Shown here: positions 18,658-29,700 of the stretch, one piece after another
Position numbering within the stretch: position 1 is the stretch's first letter
Layout: every line of letters begins with the position of its first letter
NCBI GenBank assembly: GCA_029933125.1
Contig: JAOZOU010000007.1
Location: 79,007-143,006 of the forward strand
DNA length: 64,000 bases
Source of the DNA: a bacterium
GTDB taxonomy: Bacteria > Arandabacterota > Arandabacteria > Arandabacterales > Arandabacteraceae
Reading direction: 5' to 3'
Translations under genes and position numbers: made by a program
Notes under the pieces: model-generated
Databases searched by the model: none
What the model saw: only the letters and a program-made list of their open reading frames with translations
What the model was told of the DNA's origin: nothing

Positions 18658-19069
18658 GAGTCAAAACTGCGCGCTTATTCAGGGCATCGCCGGGAGTCGA
18701 AGACCCTATCCAGATGGAGTCGAACCATAAACTTACAGATAGAAGTGTCTCGTAGTTGAGCAAGGGACGTGCGATCTTGCAGTGCTTAACTTTGCTTCCG
18801 CGCGTCGTGTTGCCGGTGGATTTCCGAGTTGCGCGAGAGCGCAAGGGGAGGGCTTGGCAACGGCTGATGGCTCATGGCATCAACGCATGGCTGGCCTTTT
18901 CGCAAGGTGCAACAAGGAATCGGCAACGGGCATAGTGTTGAATTTACCCCTACGGCTGGTATGATGTGTACTGGTAAGGAGATCGTAGGAAACTGCGGGG
19001 CCAAACAGTCACAAGTGAACACCGGCGCAGGATAGAACCTCGGACATGTGCAACCAAGGTAGGCAAGCG

Positions 19070-19771
19070 ATGACGACAATCTGCTTGGATCCGAAAATAC
19101 CCCTGGGAAGGATCAAGCCCACCGATGTTAAGGCTGCCGTCGACGCATTCAACTCGAGATACGGAGAGATGGAACAGGTGCTGTGGCGGCTTTCAAGAGC
19201 TGCAGTTGACGCTCTTCTTGCCGGGAAGGATTCCCAGGCAATCGAGAAATTGGTCTGGACAGTCAGGAGTTGGTGGGGAGTGCAGGGAGTTCGGAAAGAG
19301 ACCAAAGTCAAGGCTGCAGCCACGCTTCTCGAGTTTGACTGGACCGAAAGCATGTTTGAAGCAAGCCTTGATCTTGAGTTCGATAGCAAGAATTTCGCTG
19401 TTCGGCGAGTTGCCGAGTTTGTGGAAGGTATGAGGAGACGAGGGGTAGCTCGTCGCGAATGGTCGCTCGCTTCCAAGGTTCTTCACTGGCTCATGCCATG
19501 GCGAGTCCCGGCGTATGATGGTTTCGTTAGAGGTACGCTTGGAGTCCCCTCGGGTATTGATAATGGGCTTGCGTATTCGTTTGTCGTAACGCTTGAATAC
19601 GGTCTAGCTCATGAGATTCTGCAACAGGGCGAGGAATGGTTTGGCGATATTGAGCCCCGATCACCTTTTCGGGCTTTGGATAAGTATCTCTGGTGGCATG
19701 GCGGTGGCAGTGCTGACCGTGCCGTGGTGGTGAAGAATCCCTGGCGCGTCCTCGACCCGCTCAACACCTGA
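19070..19771 (+). CDS. Uncharacterised island protein (SWWGVQGVRKETK family)
   Basis: A 233-residue soluble protein of unknown function. The N-terminal half is marked by AFNSRYGEMEQVLWRLSR and SWWGVQGVRKETK. The C-terminal half has KVLHWLMPWRVPAYDGFVRG, a pattern I associate with restriction-neighbourhood hypothetical proteins (helix-rich, 'lhwl.P..fP.yD'). I chose ATG 19070 (AGG-containing leader); a frame starts eight codons earlier. It lies 41 bp upstream of the HNH endonuclease gene in the same direction, so the two are probably co-transcribed. A second, truncated gene of the same family is at 37097, sharing only the first ~90 residues. Confidence 0.65.
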   Translation: MTTICLDPKIPLGRIKPTDVKAAVDAFNSRYGEMEQVLWRLSRAAVDALLAGKDSQAIEKLVWTVRSWWGVQGVRKETKVKAAATLLEFDWTESMFEASLDLEFDSKNFAVRRVAEFVEGMRRRGVARREWSLASKVLHWLMPWRVPAYDGFVRGTLGVPSGIDNGLAYSFVVTLEYGLAHEILQQGEEWFGDIEPRSPFRALDKYLWWHGGGSADRAVVVKNPWRVLDPLNT

Positions 19772-19812
19772 TAGCAGTTAGGCATAGCAGACACGGGGGA
19801 AAGGGGGCACGA

Positions 19813-20748
19813 ATGAACCGAGAAAAGAGGCTATTGAGAGACATTGCCCGCGAGGTAAGCCGGGGGCTTCGGAGCCGGAGGATTGGACAGCCGTTGAAAC
19901 TGAGGAAGAAGCCATCAATCACGGAAACAGACACGGACGGCTTTTGTGCAACTCTTGGTCTCATCCAGGGCAAGTCATGCGATCTGGAGATATGGCTCGA
20001 CCGCTATCCCGGGCTCGATAGGTCAATTTTCTACTACGGATTCGACTCCGAGAAAGAGGGTCCTATCCGCTCGCTTGCTCGGGCTGCCTCGAGGGAGCTG
20101 GGTCCTCACGGGAAGCTATGTGATAGGGACTATAAGCTGCATGAAGGGAGGTACCGGCTTCGTGCACCTATGAGAAGGGATCGGTTTGGACGCCCTTTCC
20201 TTGAGTGCTATCCTAACAAGAAGGCGTTTTTCTATGGTATATACGACGACGCAGAGGTGCCACCTGAAGGCAAAGACAGAGATCGGCTAGTAGAGCGCAT
20301 CGTGGGATTCTTCGAGAGCGTGCTAACATCTCTGCCTGAATTCAGTGCGCCTGAACTCAACCATGATGTCTATCCTAAGATAGAGAATCGGAAAGTTGTG
20401 GCTTCTCATCTACGGAGGGAGAGAAGTGGGTATCTCGCCACCCGTCGGAAGCAGGCGGATGGGTACACGTGTCAGATCTGTGGCTTTCATTTTGAGGATG
20501 TCTATGGTGAGCTTGGGCGCGACTTTGCTGAAGCGCACCATATTGTTCCACTTGCAAAGTACGACGAGGTGCGGCGCACAACTGTTGATGATCTTATTAC
20601 GGTCTGCTCCAACTGCCATCGGATGCTGTATCGAATGAATGGAACGCGAAAGGACCCACTCATATTGAAGCAGAGGGTTCGCAAGTTTGTCAGAGCAGCT
20701 CGTCGCAAGGGGCATACCTCATCTAGGAAGAGGAAACCGAGAAGGTAG
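19813..20748 (+). CDS. HNH endonuclease
   Basis: A 311-residue protein. The C-terminal third is an HNH nuclease domain of the zinc-bound His-Me type: Cys220-x2-Cys223, then EAHHIVPL (His242/His243, where the catalytic general base lies), then CSNCHRMLY (Cys265, Cys268, His269). The N-terminal ~190 residues are a separate basic domain that could recognise DNA or a modification, as in McrA-like restriction enzymes, but I cannot name its family. The start is supported by GGGGGAAAGGGGG just upstream. Context (methyltransferase and helicase genes downstream, DUF gene upstream) suggests a nuclease role in the island system. Confidence 0.85.
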   Translation: MNREKRLLRDIAREVSRGLRSRRIGQPLKLRKKPSITETDTDGFCATLGLIQGKSCDLEIWLDRYPGLDRSIFYYGFDSEKEGPIRSLARAASRELGPHGKLCDRDYKLHEGRYRLRAPMRRDRFGRPFLECYPNKKAFFYGIYDDAEVPPEGKDRDRLVERIVGFFESVLTSLPEFSAPELNHDVYPKIENRKVVASHLRRERSGYLATRRKQADGYTCQICGFHFEDVYGELGRDFAEAHHIVPLAKYDEVRRTTVDDLITVCSNCHRMLYRMNGTRKDPLILKQRVRKFVRAARRKGHTSSRKRKPRR

Positions 20749-20882
20749 AGCCCCACGACGTCTGGAGTATCTTCCCTTGAGCAGTCGTTCAAGGACATTT
20801 GCGTTGCGGACGGCTCAACCACCAGACCAAAGCCCCAGGTGGCTTGCATCCTCAGGTGATCCCCCGAGCGATTCATTCTTTC

Positions 20883-20911
20883 TTGAGAATAGGTGAGTAT
20901 CCATGTAAAAT
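20883..20911 (+). promoter_or_regulatory. Candidate sigma-70 promoter of the methyltransferase operon
   Basis: TTGAGA (20883-20888) and TAAAAT (20906-20911) are separated by exactly 17 bp, a near-consensus -35/-10 pair. The predicted start is ~115 nt upstream of the GTG of the methyltransferase gene, within the 285-bp gap after the HNH gene. It would give the four-gene operon its own promoter. Confidence 0.45.
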
Positions 20912-21033
20912 GGTGATCGCGGGACGGTGTATGGCCAGAATTGGTTCAGGGCTGGGCTGAGTCGTTTAGGTTCGACGCAATGCAAGCAAGGGCGAGAATA
21001 CTTTCAGCGCGATGAAGCAAGGGAGATCTATAC

Positions 21034-24000
21034 GTGCAGGATGCCGATCTCCAAGGGATCAAGCAGTTACTTAGTGAGTACGACTCGGTTGAGAAGGGTT
21101 GTAGTTTCTTTCGACAGCTGGGTTATGAGGTTTTGGATCCGCCTGTTTCCTTCTCGCTTGAGGATCTCCCTCAAGGTGCGACTGAGTCGATCCGTGATGT
21201 CTATGAGCTTGTGAATGTCGGTCGGCCATCACCCTTCCGCGTCTTCCATGTCCAGCTGGAGGATGGAGCGATCCGCCGAACACCCATCCGGAGATTCCTC
21301 GAGGCGTTCTATCGGCATCACCCTCAGGGCGAGAATCTCTTCGTGTTCTCTTCGAAGGACCGTTTTGATGAGCTGGCATTCGTGTCCCCGGTGCGCATCC
21401 CTGATCCCCGAGATAGTGCGAAGGTTCGCCTTTGGCTTCGCTACCTCCAAGTGCAAAGGACTGATCCCTACCGGACTGATCAGGAGGTTCTAAGTCGGAT
21501 CCGGGCAGACGGGATACGCGACGCAACTAAGATTTGGGAGCTTCACAGAGAAGCCTTCAGTGTCCAGCGCGTCACGAAGGACTTCTTCAAGGACTATAGC
21601 AAGATCTTTGGACTTGTAGCCAAACATCTTACCGAGATGCATCCCAAGAAGGGCTCCGAGTGGGCTCGCAGCTACGCTCACCAGCTTCTCAACCGCATCA
21701 TGTTCATCTATTTCATTGCACGGAAGGGATGGCTGTTGGGACCGGACGGTGGGCCAGACCGGAACTTTATGCGCAACTTCTGGGAGGCGTATCGAGAGGC
21801 GAAGCTAGCATCAAGGCGAAAGCGCGACACCTTCCACCGCGACTGGCTCTCAGTACTCTTCTTTGAAGCTTTTAACAACAGGTGGCAAAACCGCGCTGAG
21901 TATCGCAAACGCTTTCCTGATTGGCTCATCAAGTCGCTTTCCCAAGCACCTTACCTCAATGGTGGTCTCTACACGGAGAACCGAGAAATCGATGGCTCCC
22001 TTCAGAAATATCTTTCAGATGAGGTGTTTGAATATCTCTTCGAGAAGTGGACCGACAACACTCCCCTCGGACTCTTTGAGCGTTACAACTTCACGGTCGT
22101 TGAAAGCGGACGCTTCGACGAAGAGGTTGCAGTTGACCCCGAGATGCTCGGAATGGTTTATGAACGTTTGGTTAACATTGCCTTCGAGGTCGGCCAGGAA
22201 GCTGAAGAAACGGACCGCAGGGGTGAGGCTGGTATCTTCTACACCCCGCGCACAGAGATTGATCTCATGTGCCGGCTTTCTCTGGTGGACTGGCTCAGCA
22301 ATCAACTCGGTGAGAAACACAAGGATCTTCTGTATCACTGGATTCTTGCTTTCTCAAGTGATGAGAAGGAAGAGGCTGACGAGAGGGTGACAAGGCAAGG
22401 GATGTGGCGCAGACTTAATGACCTTCTCCGCCGTGTCCGGGTGTCTGATCCCGACGTGGGTTCGGGTTCCTTCCTCATTGGCATGATGCTCGTCCTCGAT
22501 GACCTGCAGGCACGGTGCAACAATGCTCTTGGTGAAGGTGAGACTCCCTACGAGCGGCGCAAGCGTATCTTGCGAGATCAACTATATGGTGTTGATGTCA
22601 TGGAATGGGCTGTCCGGGTTGCCGAGCTCAGGCTGTGGTTGCAACTTGTTGTGGAAACGGAGCTCCGCCCTGCGGAACGTCGCTTCAAACCACTTCTGCC
22701 CAACCTGAACTTCAAGCTCCGCTATGGCGACAGCCTCCTCCAAACAGTGGGTGATGTTGATATGAGCCCGTTCCGTCGAGCCAAGCTACCCATCTCGCGT
22801 CCCCTCAAAGGGCGTCTCACGAAGCTGCAGGGAAAGAAGCGCCACTTTTTCCAGGGTGAAACCAAGGGGCTCAGCGAGGAAATGCTCCTTAAGGAAGAGC
22901 TTGACCTTTTCCGTGCCATTCTTGATGAAAGAATCCATACGCTGAAGAAAGAGCTGAAGCGGGTGCGCCAGAGGCTTGAGGATATGAAATCACAGGGAGA
23001 CATTTCGGAGGAGATATCAGGGTCAGGACGAACAGCGAGGGTGGCTCGCCAGGTAGAGGAGCAGATCGAGAGTTATGAGGAAGAGCTTCAGCGCTTCGAA
23101 GAGACCAGACGGGCTCTCAGGTCAGATCGGCCCCCACCTTTTGTCTGGGACATCGCATTCGTTGAGATTTTTGAGAGTGAGAATCCTGGCTTTGACATTG
23201 TCATTGGGAACCCCCCTTATGTCCGCCAAGAAAAGATAAGCGACTATCTTGGGCGATTCGACCGGCGGGAATACCTGGAGAGACTTAACGACAGCCTCAG
23301 AGAAATCTACCCCGATTTCATGGGCAGGAGACGCAGGATCAGTGGAAGAGCAGACTACTACATCTATTTCTACCTACATGGTCTCTCGCTTTTGGCAGAC
23401 AAAGGCACATTTTGTTTCATAACATCAAACTCATGGCTTGACGTTGATTTTGGCAAGGATCTCCAGGAGTTTCTGCTTTGCCATTGCCACTCAAAAATGG
23501 TGATCGATAACCGGGCCCGCCGGAGCTTTGCCCAGGCAGATGTCAACACTGTGATAGTACTCTTGGGTCAGCCCGATCGGAAACGGCGACTTGGGCGAAA
23601 GGAAATGCAATCCCGCCATGTGCGCTTTGTAGCTTTCAAGGTCCCATTTGAGGAAGCCCTGAGTCCTGTTGTGTACCTGGAGATCGAAGACAAGAAGGCT
23701 TACCGTCACATGGCGAACTTCCGTGTACTCAAGCGTCCTGAGTTCCGCTCGGTGCTCTGGGATCAGTGGTCTCTCTACCGGGAGGGGCTGGCTGAGCCAG
23801 AAGCTTGGACCGAAGAGGAAGAGGGAAAGTACGAAGGCGACAAGTGGGGTGGCAAGTATCTCCGAGCTCCCGACATCTACTTTACCATTCTTGAGAAAGG
23901 CAAGGGTAAACTCGTGCGCCTTGGCGATATCGCCGAGGTGCGTAGAGGATTCACAACAGGTGCTAACGAATTCTTCTATCTCCAACCTGTTGATATGACA

Positions 24001-24924
24001 GTCAAGCAGGTTTCCGAAGTGGCAGCCAAGAAGCCTAGGACCCCTGTTCGCGTCAAGAACGGTGCAGGCTGGGAGGGGGAGATTGAAGCGGCATGGCTCC
24101 GCCCTGTAATCAAGAGCCCACGCGAAATCAAGACCCTGCAGGTACGGCTGGAGGATCTCAGCAACTTGATTTTCATACCACCGGATGGCGTTCGCAGAGT
24201 GATGGACACTTCCTCTCGCAGTGGAGTGCTTCAGTGCCTCAAGAAGCAGTGGCCTAAAGCTGTCGCCTACATCCGCTGGGGCGAACGGCAAGGCTACCAA
24301 AACCGCCCCACTTGCGCAAGTAGACCATGGTGGTGGGATGTAGGGGATCCGCGTATTCCGACGGCGATATGGTTCAAGGCATTCAACGATAGGTTCTTCG
24401 TACCTCATAATGACGTTGCACCATGTAGTGACAGGTTGTACGCCATTCACTGTGCCCAGGGCCCTGATGCTATGGCTGTCTCGGCAGCTATCAACTACAC
24501 GGCGCAGACCATTATCGCTGACGCATGCGGCAGAGTCAACCTTGGCGAAGGCGCGCTGGATAACATGACCTACGAGGCTGCGCGGAACTTGGTGCTAAAC
24601 CCACCGGTCATCGATCCTGGCCAGAGGAGGAAGCTGGCGCAATCCTTTAGGGCTCTGGCCTGCTGTCCAGTGCGCAGCATCTTCCAGGAACTTGGGTTTG
24701 ATCTTTGCCCGCTTAGTCGCTGCCAAGACCCAGAGCATCCATATGAACATGTCAAGCCCGAGGAGCTCACTCTCGACCAAGTGAAAGCTGCTTCGCCAGA
24801 CCGATTCGATCTCGACTCAGTGGTCTTCGACGTGCTCGGGCTCAGTGATGACGAGCGACTTGAGGTCTACAAAGCGGTCGCCCAGCTCGTCAAAGACCGC
24901 CTCGTCAAAGCCAGGAGTGTATGA
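21034..24924 (+). CDS. Eco57I/PglX-type DNA adenine methyltransferase (possible type IIG-like)
   Basis: A 1296-residue protein starting at GTG with AGGGAG ~8 nt upstream. An N-terminal domain of ~150 residues (FRVFHVQLEDGAIRRTPIRRF, FVFSSKDRFDELAFVSP) could be a nuclease or recognition module. SAM-binding motif I is DPDVGSGSFLIG near residue 471 (variant of DPxxGSG), and the catalytic motif IV is NPPY near 725, which indicates N6-adenine methylation. Between them is a charged coiled coil (~612-696). The C-terminal ~500 residues form a target-recognition-like region (VRLGDIAEVRRGFTTGANEFF). Size and layout resemble BREX PglX and type IIG enzymes, but no PglZ is present. It is translationally coupled to tcmP by a 4-bp ATGA overlap. 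An N-terminal relic of a related gene lies at 35806. Confidence 0.85.
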   Translation: MQDADLQGIKQLLSEYDSVEKGCSFFRQLGYEVLDPPVSFSLEDLPQGATESIRDVYELVNVGRPSPFRVFHVQLEDGAIRRTPIRRFLEAFYRHHPQGENLFVFSSKDRFDELAFVSPVRIPDPRDSAKVRLWLRYLQVQRTDPYRTDQEVLSRIRADGIRDATKIWELHREAFSVQRVTKDFFKDYSKIFGLVAKHLTEMHPKKGSEWARSYAHQLLNRIMFIYFIARKGWLLGPDGGPDRNFMRNFWEAYREAKLASRRKRDTFHRDWLSVLFFEAFNNRWQNRAEYRKRFPDWLIKSLSQAPYLNGGLYTENREIDGSLQKYLSDEVFEYLFEKWTDNTPLGLFERYNFTVVESGRFDEEVAVDPEMLGMVYERLVNIAFEVGQEAEETDRRGEAGIFYTPRTEIDLMCRLSLVDWLSNQLGEKHKDLLYHWILAFSSDEKEEADERVTRQGMWRRLNDLLRRVRVSDPDVGSGSFLIGMMLVLDDLQARCNNALGEGETPYERRKRILRDQLYGVDVMEWAVRVAELRLWLQLVVETELRPAERRFKPLLPNLNFKLRYGDSLLQTVGDVDMSPFRRAKLPISRPLKGRLTKLQGKKRHFFQGETKGLSEEMLLKEELDLFRAILDERIHTLKKELKRVRQRLEDMKSQGDISEEISGSGRTARVARQVEEQIESYEEELQRFEETRRALRSDRPPPFVWDIAFVEIFESENPGFDIVIGNPPYVRQEKISDYLGRFDRREYLERLNDSLREIYPDFMGRRRRISGRADYYIYFYLHGLSLLADKGTFCFITSNSWLDVDFGKDLQEFLLCHCHSKMVIDNRARRSFAQADVNTVIVLLGQPDRKRRLGRKEMQSRHVRFVAFKVPFEEALSPVVYLEIEDKKAYRHMANFRVLKRPEFRSVLWDQWSLYREGLAEPEAWTEEEEGKYEGDKWGGKYLRAPDIYFTILEKGKGKLVRLGDIAEVRRGFTTGANEFFYLQPVDMTVKQVSEVAAKKPRTPVRVKNGAGWEGEIEAAWLRPVIKSPREIKTLQVRLEDLSNLIFIPPDGVRRVMDTSSRSGVLQCLKKQWPKAVAYIRWGERQGYQNRPTCASRPWWWDVGDPRIPTAIWFKAFNDRFFVPHNDVAPCSDRLYAIHCAQGPDAMAVSAAINYTAQTIIADACGRVNLGEGALDNMTYEAARNLVLNPPVIDPGQRRKLAQSFRALACCPVRSIFQELGFDLCPLSRCQDPEHPYEHVKPEELTLDQVKAASPDRFDLDSVVFDVLGLSDDERLEVYKAVAQLVKDRLVKARSV

Positions 24925-26003
24925 AAGTGTCCAAGTATCAGCTAAAGGAGGTCTCGAAGGCAAAGCTGATCATCTTGGGAAAGTATTTCCCAGCATGGGC
25001 ACGCATTCTTGGATCGCGGAATCCTCTGCTCGGGTATGTAGATTGCTTCGCTGGCGCTGGGAGATACACGGGTGGGGAGGAAGGCTCACCGCTCATTATC
25101 CTTCGCAAGGCTGTGGAGGTCTGCCGCTCCGAGACTCTTCGGTTGGTAGCCTTCTTTGTCGAGAAAGACGCTAGCTCTGCCGAGAGGCTGCAGTCCGAGA
25201 TACAGTCCACTTTTCCAAAGCTTCACAATGTATCTTGGAGAGTCTTTAATGAAGATGCTCATGACTTCATTCCAAAGCTTCTCGAGGCCATGCCTGAAGC
25301 GCTGCCGTCCTTTTTCTTCATCGACCCATACGGTCATCCTCTTAGTATACCGGTTATGAATCAAATCCTTTCGCGGAGGAGGTCAGAGATCCTCCTCAAT
25401 CTCATGTGGTACGTTGTTAACATGCACCTTAACAATCCGCAGATGAAGACGGCCATGGACTCGATGTTCGGGCACGGCAATTGGTGCCTGCAACCCTTTA
25501 TGCAAGCCAAGGGCCACATACGTGAAAGTGAATTCGTCGACTATTTTTTATCTCACCTAGAGGCGGAGTATCTACTTAGGTTCAGGATCCGCTTCAGTCC
25601 TGAGGACCGGGTGCGACGTGGAGAACGCCGAACCAAGTACTATCTTATCCATCTATCAAACCACGTCAAAGCCGCACTCCTCATGAAGGAGGTAATGTGG
25701 CATCTGGGTGATGAGATGGGCACCTTTGATTTCTCTGCTACGCATCAGGCATACCTGTTCCCCAGGACGCCGCAGCTAAATGACCTAATCAAATACCTTC
25801 GTCAACACTATGTCGGCAAGGAAATTCGGATCTCATTCGATGGGTTGCGTGAAGAAACCTGGGATCTTCCGTTCCTTGAGAAGCACTACCGGAAAGCGAT
25901 AAGAACGTTGGAGATAAATCGAGAATTGTCAGTCCAACGTGTCGAGTCGAAGAGAACAGGTATCAAGGGTAAGGATATTATCATTTTCGGTAGAAGACGG
26001 TAA
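24921..26003 (+). CDS. tcmP: Three-Cys-motif partner protein TcmP
   Basis: A 360-residue protein that matches the TcmP family in its N-terminal signature ([10 protein letters not shown]..., then [21 protein letters not shown] at about residues 39-59) and in [12 protein letters not shown] near 130. The GxG-containing first motif and DPYG motif look like a Rossmann methyltransferase-type fold. TcmP genes are typically next to a gene for a three-Cys protein (DUF5131, phage Gp37/Gp68), and that is so here: the next gene starts 1 nt after this stop. The biochemical role of the family is not established. The ATG overlaps the methyltransferase stop, indicating one operon. Confidence 0.85.
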   Translation: MKVSKYQLKEVSKAKLIILGKYFPAWARILGSRNPLLGYVDCFAGAGRYTGGEEGSPLIILRKAVEVCRSETLRLVAFFVEKDASSAERLQSEIQSTFPKLHNVSWRVFNEDAHDFIPKLLEAMPEALPSFFFIDPYGHPLSIPVMNQILSRRRSEILLNLMWYVVNMHLNNPQMKTAMDSMFGHGNWCLQPFMQAKGHIRESEFVDYFLSHLEAEYLLRFRIRFSPEDRVRRGERRTKYYLIHLSNHVKAALLMKEVMWHLGDEMGTFDFSATHQAYLFPRTPQLNDLIKYLRQHYVGKEIRISFDGLREETWDLPFLEKHYRKAIRTLEINRELSVQRVESKRTGIKGKDIIIFGRRR

Positions 26004-26004
26004 G

Positions 26005-26745
26005 ATGAGCCACTATTCGAAGATCGAGTGGACCGAGAGAACTTGGAATCCGGTTACTGGTTGCACCAAGGTCAGCCCCGGTTGCAAGCACTGCTACGCT
26101 GAGCGCTTTGCTCGGCGACTACAGAAAATGGGGAACCCAAGATACCGAAACGGTTTTACATTAACACTCCACGAGGACCTGTTGGAATTGCCCTTGCAGT
26201 GGAAAAAGCCATCGATGATCTTCGTAAATTCGATGTCTGATCTTTTCCACGAACAGGTGCCGTTTAGATTTATCCTTAGAGCTTTTGAAACGATGAGGAG
26301 GGCGGACTGGCATGTTTATCAAATCCTTACTAAGCGATCTTCAAGGCTCGCTGAATTAGCGGACAAGCTGGATTGGCCCCGAAACATATGGGTGGGCGTT
26401 AGCGTGGAGACTGCGAAGTTCTACGAGCGGATCAAGCACCTGCAGGCGGTCCCGGCCGAGGTGCGGTTCGTCTCATGCGAGCCTCTGCTGGGTCCCCTTG
26501 ATAATATGCCGCTCGAAGGTATTCATTGGGTGATCGTGGGCGGAGAATCTGGCCCTAGGGCAAGGCCGATGCGTCTACGGTGGATCCTGTCGATAATGGA
26601 GCAGTGTCGTAGATCGAACGTTCCGTTCTTCTTCAAGCAGTGGGGTGGAGTACACAAGTGGAGGAACGGTCGTGAATTGATGGGAAAGGAGTTCAACGAG
26701 ATGCCACGCTTCGAGATAGCAGGTGTCTGGAGAGGGAGTAAATGA
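26005..26745 (+). CDS. DUF5131 / phage Gp37-Gp68 family three-Cys protein
   Basis: A 246-residue protein with the family start [15 protein letters not shown] and the three-cysteine motif [14 protein letters not shown] (Cys20, Cys27, Cys30). Further hallmarks are [21 protein letters not shown]-like [30 protein letters not shown] and VIVGGESGP. The arrangement resembles a compact radical SAM-like fold, and the cysteines could bind an iron-sulfur cluster, but no reaction is known. The start is fixed by the one-base gap after tcmP and by the conserved N-terminus; an in-frame ATG at 25939 would overlap tcmP by 65 bp. It overlaps the helicase gene by 4 bp (ATGA). Confidence 0.85.
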   Translation: MSHYSKIEWTERTWNPVTGCTKVSPGCKHCYAERFARRLQKMGNPRYRNGFTLTLHEDLLELPLQWKKPSMIFVNSMSDLFHEQVPFRFILRAFETMRRADWHVYQILTKRSSRLAELADKLDWPRNIWVGVSVETAKFYERIKHLQAVPAEVRFVSCEPLLGPLDNMPLEGIHWVIVGGESGPRARPMRLRWILSIMEQCRRSNVPFFFKQWGGVHKWRNGRELMGKEFNEMPRFEIAGVWRGSK

Positions 26746-29700
26746 ACCCTATCTCCGACCTCATTGACAATCGTAGGCACACACTTGCAGAGGTCCTGCG
26801 TAGCATCTTATCACAAAGCAAGGATCCTCGCTTGGATGTCGTGACTGCCTTCTTTAACCTCAAAGGGCTTGAGGCTCTCGAGCCGGAGATCGATGCCCTG
26901 GCTCAATTGCGGCTCCTCCTGGGCAAGGAGCAAGAGCAGGGTTTCGTCGTCGGACAGCGTCTCCTTTCTGAGCTCGAGGATGCTACCTCCCGAGGGGAAA
27001 CTACTGGCGCGGAGATTGGACGATGGTATGGATTCCTTGCCGGGGACACTGTTGAGGTTCGATGTTACGAGAAGGCTTTCGTTCATGGGAAAGCGTATCT
27101 CTTAGATGGGGTACCTACCTTAGGTTCTTTGGGCATCGTGGGTTCCTCCAACTTCACGGGGGGTGGACTCACTACCAATCTCGAGCTCAACGCTGTTCTC
27201 AAGCAGGCCTCAGCGATCAAAGATCTGAAGGCCTGGTTTGAGGATCTTTGGAGTGAGGCGGAGGATTACAAGGCAGACCTCCTGGCACTGCTGGGGCGGT
27301 TCACGCGTACTTATACGCCTTACGAGATCTACATCAAGGTCATCTATGAGGCACTGCGGGATAAGCTGGACGAGGAACTTGCAGAGCGTGATGATCATCC
27401 ATCACCGATTGCCCTGACCGACTTTCAACATGATGGATACTTAGCAGCTCGTGAGATCTTGGAGAACTACGGTGGCGTGATCATCGCTGATTCAGTCGGT
27501 CTTGGCAAGACCTATCTTGCTCTTAGGCTCTTAGAGGACTATGCCTACCATGAGCGGCAGACCGCGCTGGTAGTGTGTCCTGCCGCCATCGCTGACACGG
27601 TCTGGCGTCCTCTACTCCAGCGGTTCGCAATCCCTCACGAGACCATCTCAATGGAGCGGGTGAGCCAAAGTGATTTCCCGGTTGATGAGTATGCGGCCAA
27701 GTTCCGGATCATCGTTGTGGATGAGAGTCACAATTTCCGCAACCCAGACACCAACCGCTGGCAAAACCTTTTCAGGATTATTGCTGAGGGCGATCCGGAC
27801 AAGAAGGTCATCCTCCTCACCGCTACACCTGTCAACAACACTGTATTTGACCTCTATCACCAGTTGCGTCTTATCACCCGAGATGAACGCCGCTTGTTTC
27901 TCGCTGCGGGCATTCCTGATCTTTTCACCTACTTCCGACGCGCTGAGGAGAACAAGGAAGCCCTGTATGAGGTTCTGGAGGCGGCAGCTGTTCGGCGGAG
28001 CCGACCTTTTATCCGCACCAACTACCCCGAAGCGGAGATCGACGGACAGAAAGTTAGGTTCCCTGAGAGAAAACTGCATACGATAGACTACAGTCTTAGC
28101 GAGACCTATGGACCTGATCTCTATCGCAAGGTTGCCAAAGCCATTGAGGAGCTCTTTCTCGCCCCCTATCAGATCGATACCTACAGGCGCGAACTGATTA
28201 AGGCGAGGAAGGTTCGCTTGGGGCAGCGGAATCCGTTTGAAGATCCAAACGAAAGCGAAGATACCATGGTCCAGAGGCTACAGGAGACCTTTGGTTGGTC
28301 CAAGAAGGAGGCACACGAGTTCCTGATGACTATTGGTCGCCAGACAGCACTCGCACATATTATGCGGGTGCTCTACCTTAAGCGGCTGGAATCCTCGATC
28401 GAAGCGTTAAGGATTTCGCTCGGTAGGCTCAAGGGTTTTATGGAGAAATTTCTCGAGGCACTTGAGAAGGGTAGGCTCCTTGAAGCTGGTGAGTACCGCC
28501 GGTGGTTGCAGTTGGAGGACTCCTGGGACGAGGATGGGGAGGCATTTGACTTTGATGCTTTCATAGATGCTCTTCCCACCTTGCCCAGTGGCAAGTACGA
28601 TGTCGAGAGCATCCGGAAGGCTGTTAAGGCTGACTTAACCGCGCTCGAGAACTCCCTTTCGGAACTGTCAAAGGAGCGGACTGATGATAAGCTCGAATCG
28701 TTAAAGGCACTCCTTTCGTCGCCGGAGCTCCTTGGAAGAAAGGTCGTGGTTTTCTCGTACTTCAAGGATACCGCTCGCTACATCTACAACGAGATCAAGC
28801 AAGACGAGCAGTTTTTGTCGGACCTGGGGCATAAGCGCATTAGCATCGTCGATAGTAATGTCAAGCCCTACGAGCGGCGTGGTCGCATTGTACGGTTTGC
28901 GCCGCAGGCTAACGGCGAACCAGACATGGCAAAGGATCAGCAAATTGATCTCCTCATAAGCACAGATGTGTTGTCAGAGGGGCAGAATCTGCAGGACGCT
29001 GATACAATTGTAAACTATGATCTTCATTGGAACCCAGTTCGCATGGTGCAGAGGGTCGGCCGGCTTGACCGAATTGGCTCACCCCACGAGGTGATTCATG
29101 TATACAACTTTTTCCCTGAGGAGGAGCTGGAAGACATTCTCCGCCTGCTTAAAAGACTTCACGATAAGCTGAATGCAATCAACCGGACAGTGGGTCTCGA
29201 TGCCTCAATACTCGGCGAGACACCGAACCCGATGGACTTCAACATACTTCGGCGGCTTGAGCGAGAGGACAGAAGTACACTGGAGGAATTGGAGGAAGAG
29301 AGCGAACTCACGGTGGGCGAGTTCCTCAAGCAGGATTTGCTACGGTTCCTTAAGGAGGCTGGTGAGGAAAGGCTTAAGGAAATTCCGCTAGGAGTTGGAA
29401 CAGCGAAGCAGACTAGGGAAGGATCTAAGGGCTTCTTTGCAGCGTTTCGTAATCCGCTCACGAGCCAGCATCACTGGTTGTTCTTCGATGAGGGGAGGGG
29501 ACGGATTGTGGAGAGGCGACTCGAAGCCATAAAGGTCATCCGTAGTGAGGCGTCCGAGGGTCCGGCCGCTCTGCCTGAGGATTTTGATCCCAGACCCATG
29601 ATCCAGAAGCTTCGACGCCATCTATGGAATCGTATCCGCTCGGCGGCTATAGCCCCGCAGAAGTTTCCGTCACCGCAACGGCAGGTCATAAACTGGCTTC

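Larger units (their letters stand above)
18345..19069. other. Left boundary region of the accessory island
   Basis: This 725-bp region without a supported gene contains a degenerate palindromic element (18451-18498) and the left copy of the ~145-bp direct repeat (18513-18657). Its open frames read through the repeats and do not look like genes. Confidence 0.45.

Noticed and set aside
18321-18755. 144-codon open frame over the left direct repeat
   Set aside because: It runs through repeat DNA; the equivalent frame in the right repeat is interrupted.
22446-22490. Damaged SAM motif (DPDVGSG) in the methyltransferase
   Set aside because: The DPxxGSG pattern is kept; substitutions at the two middle positions occur in active family members.
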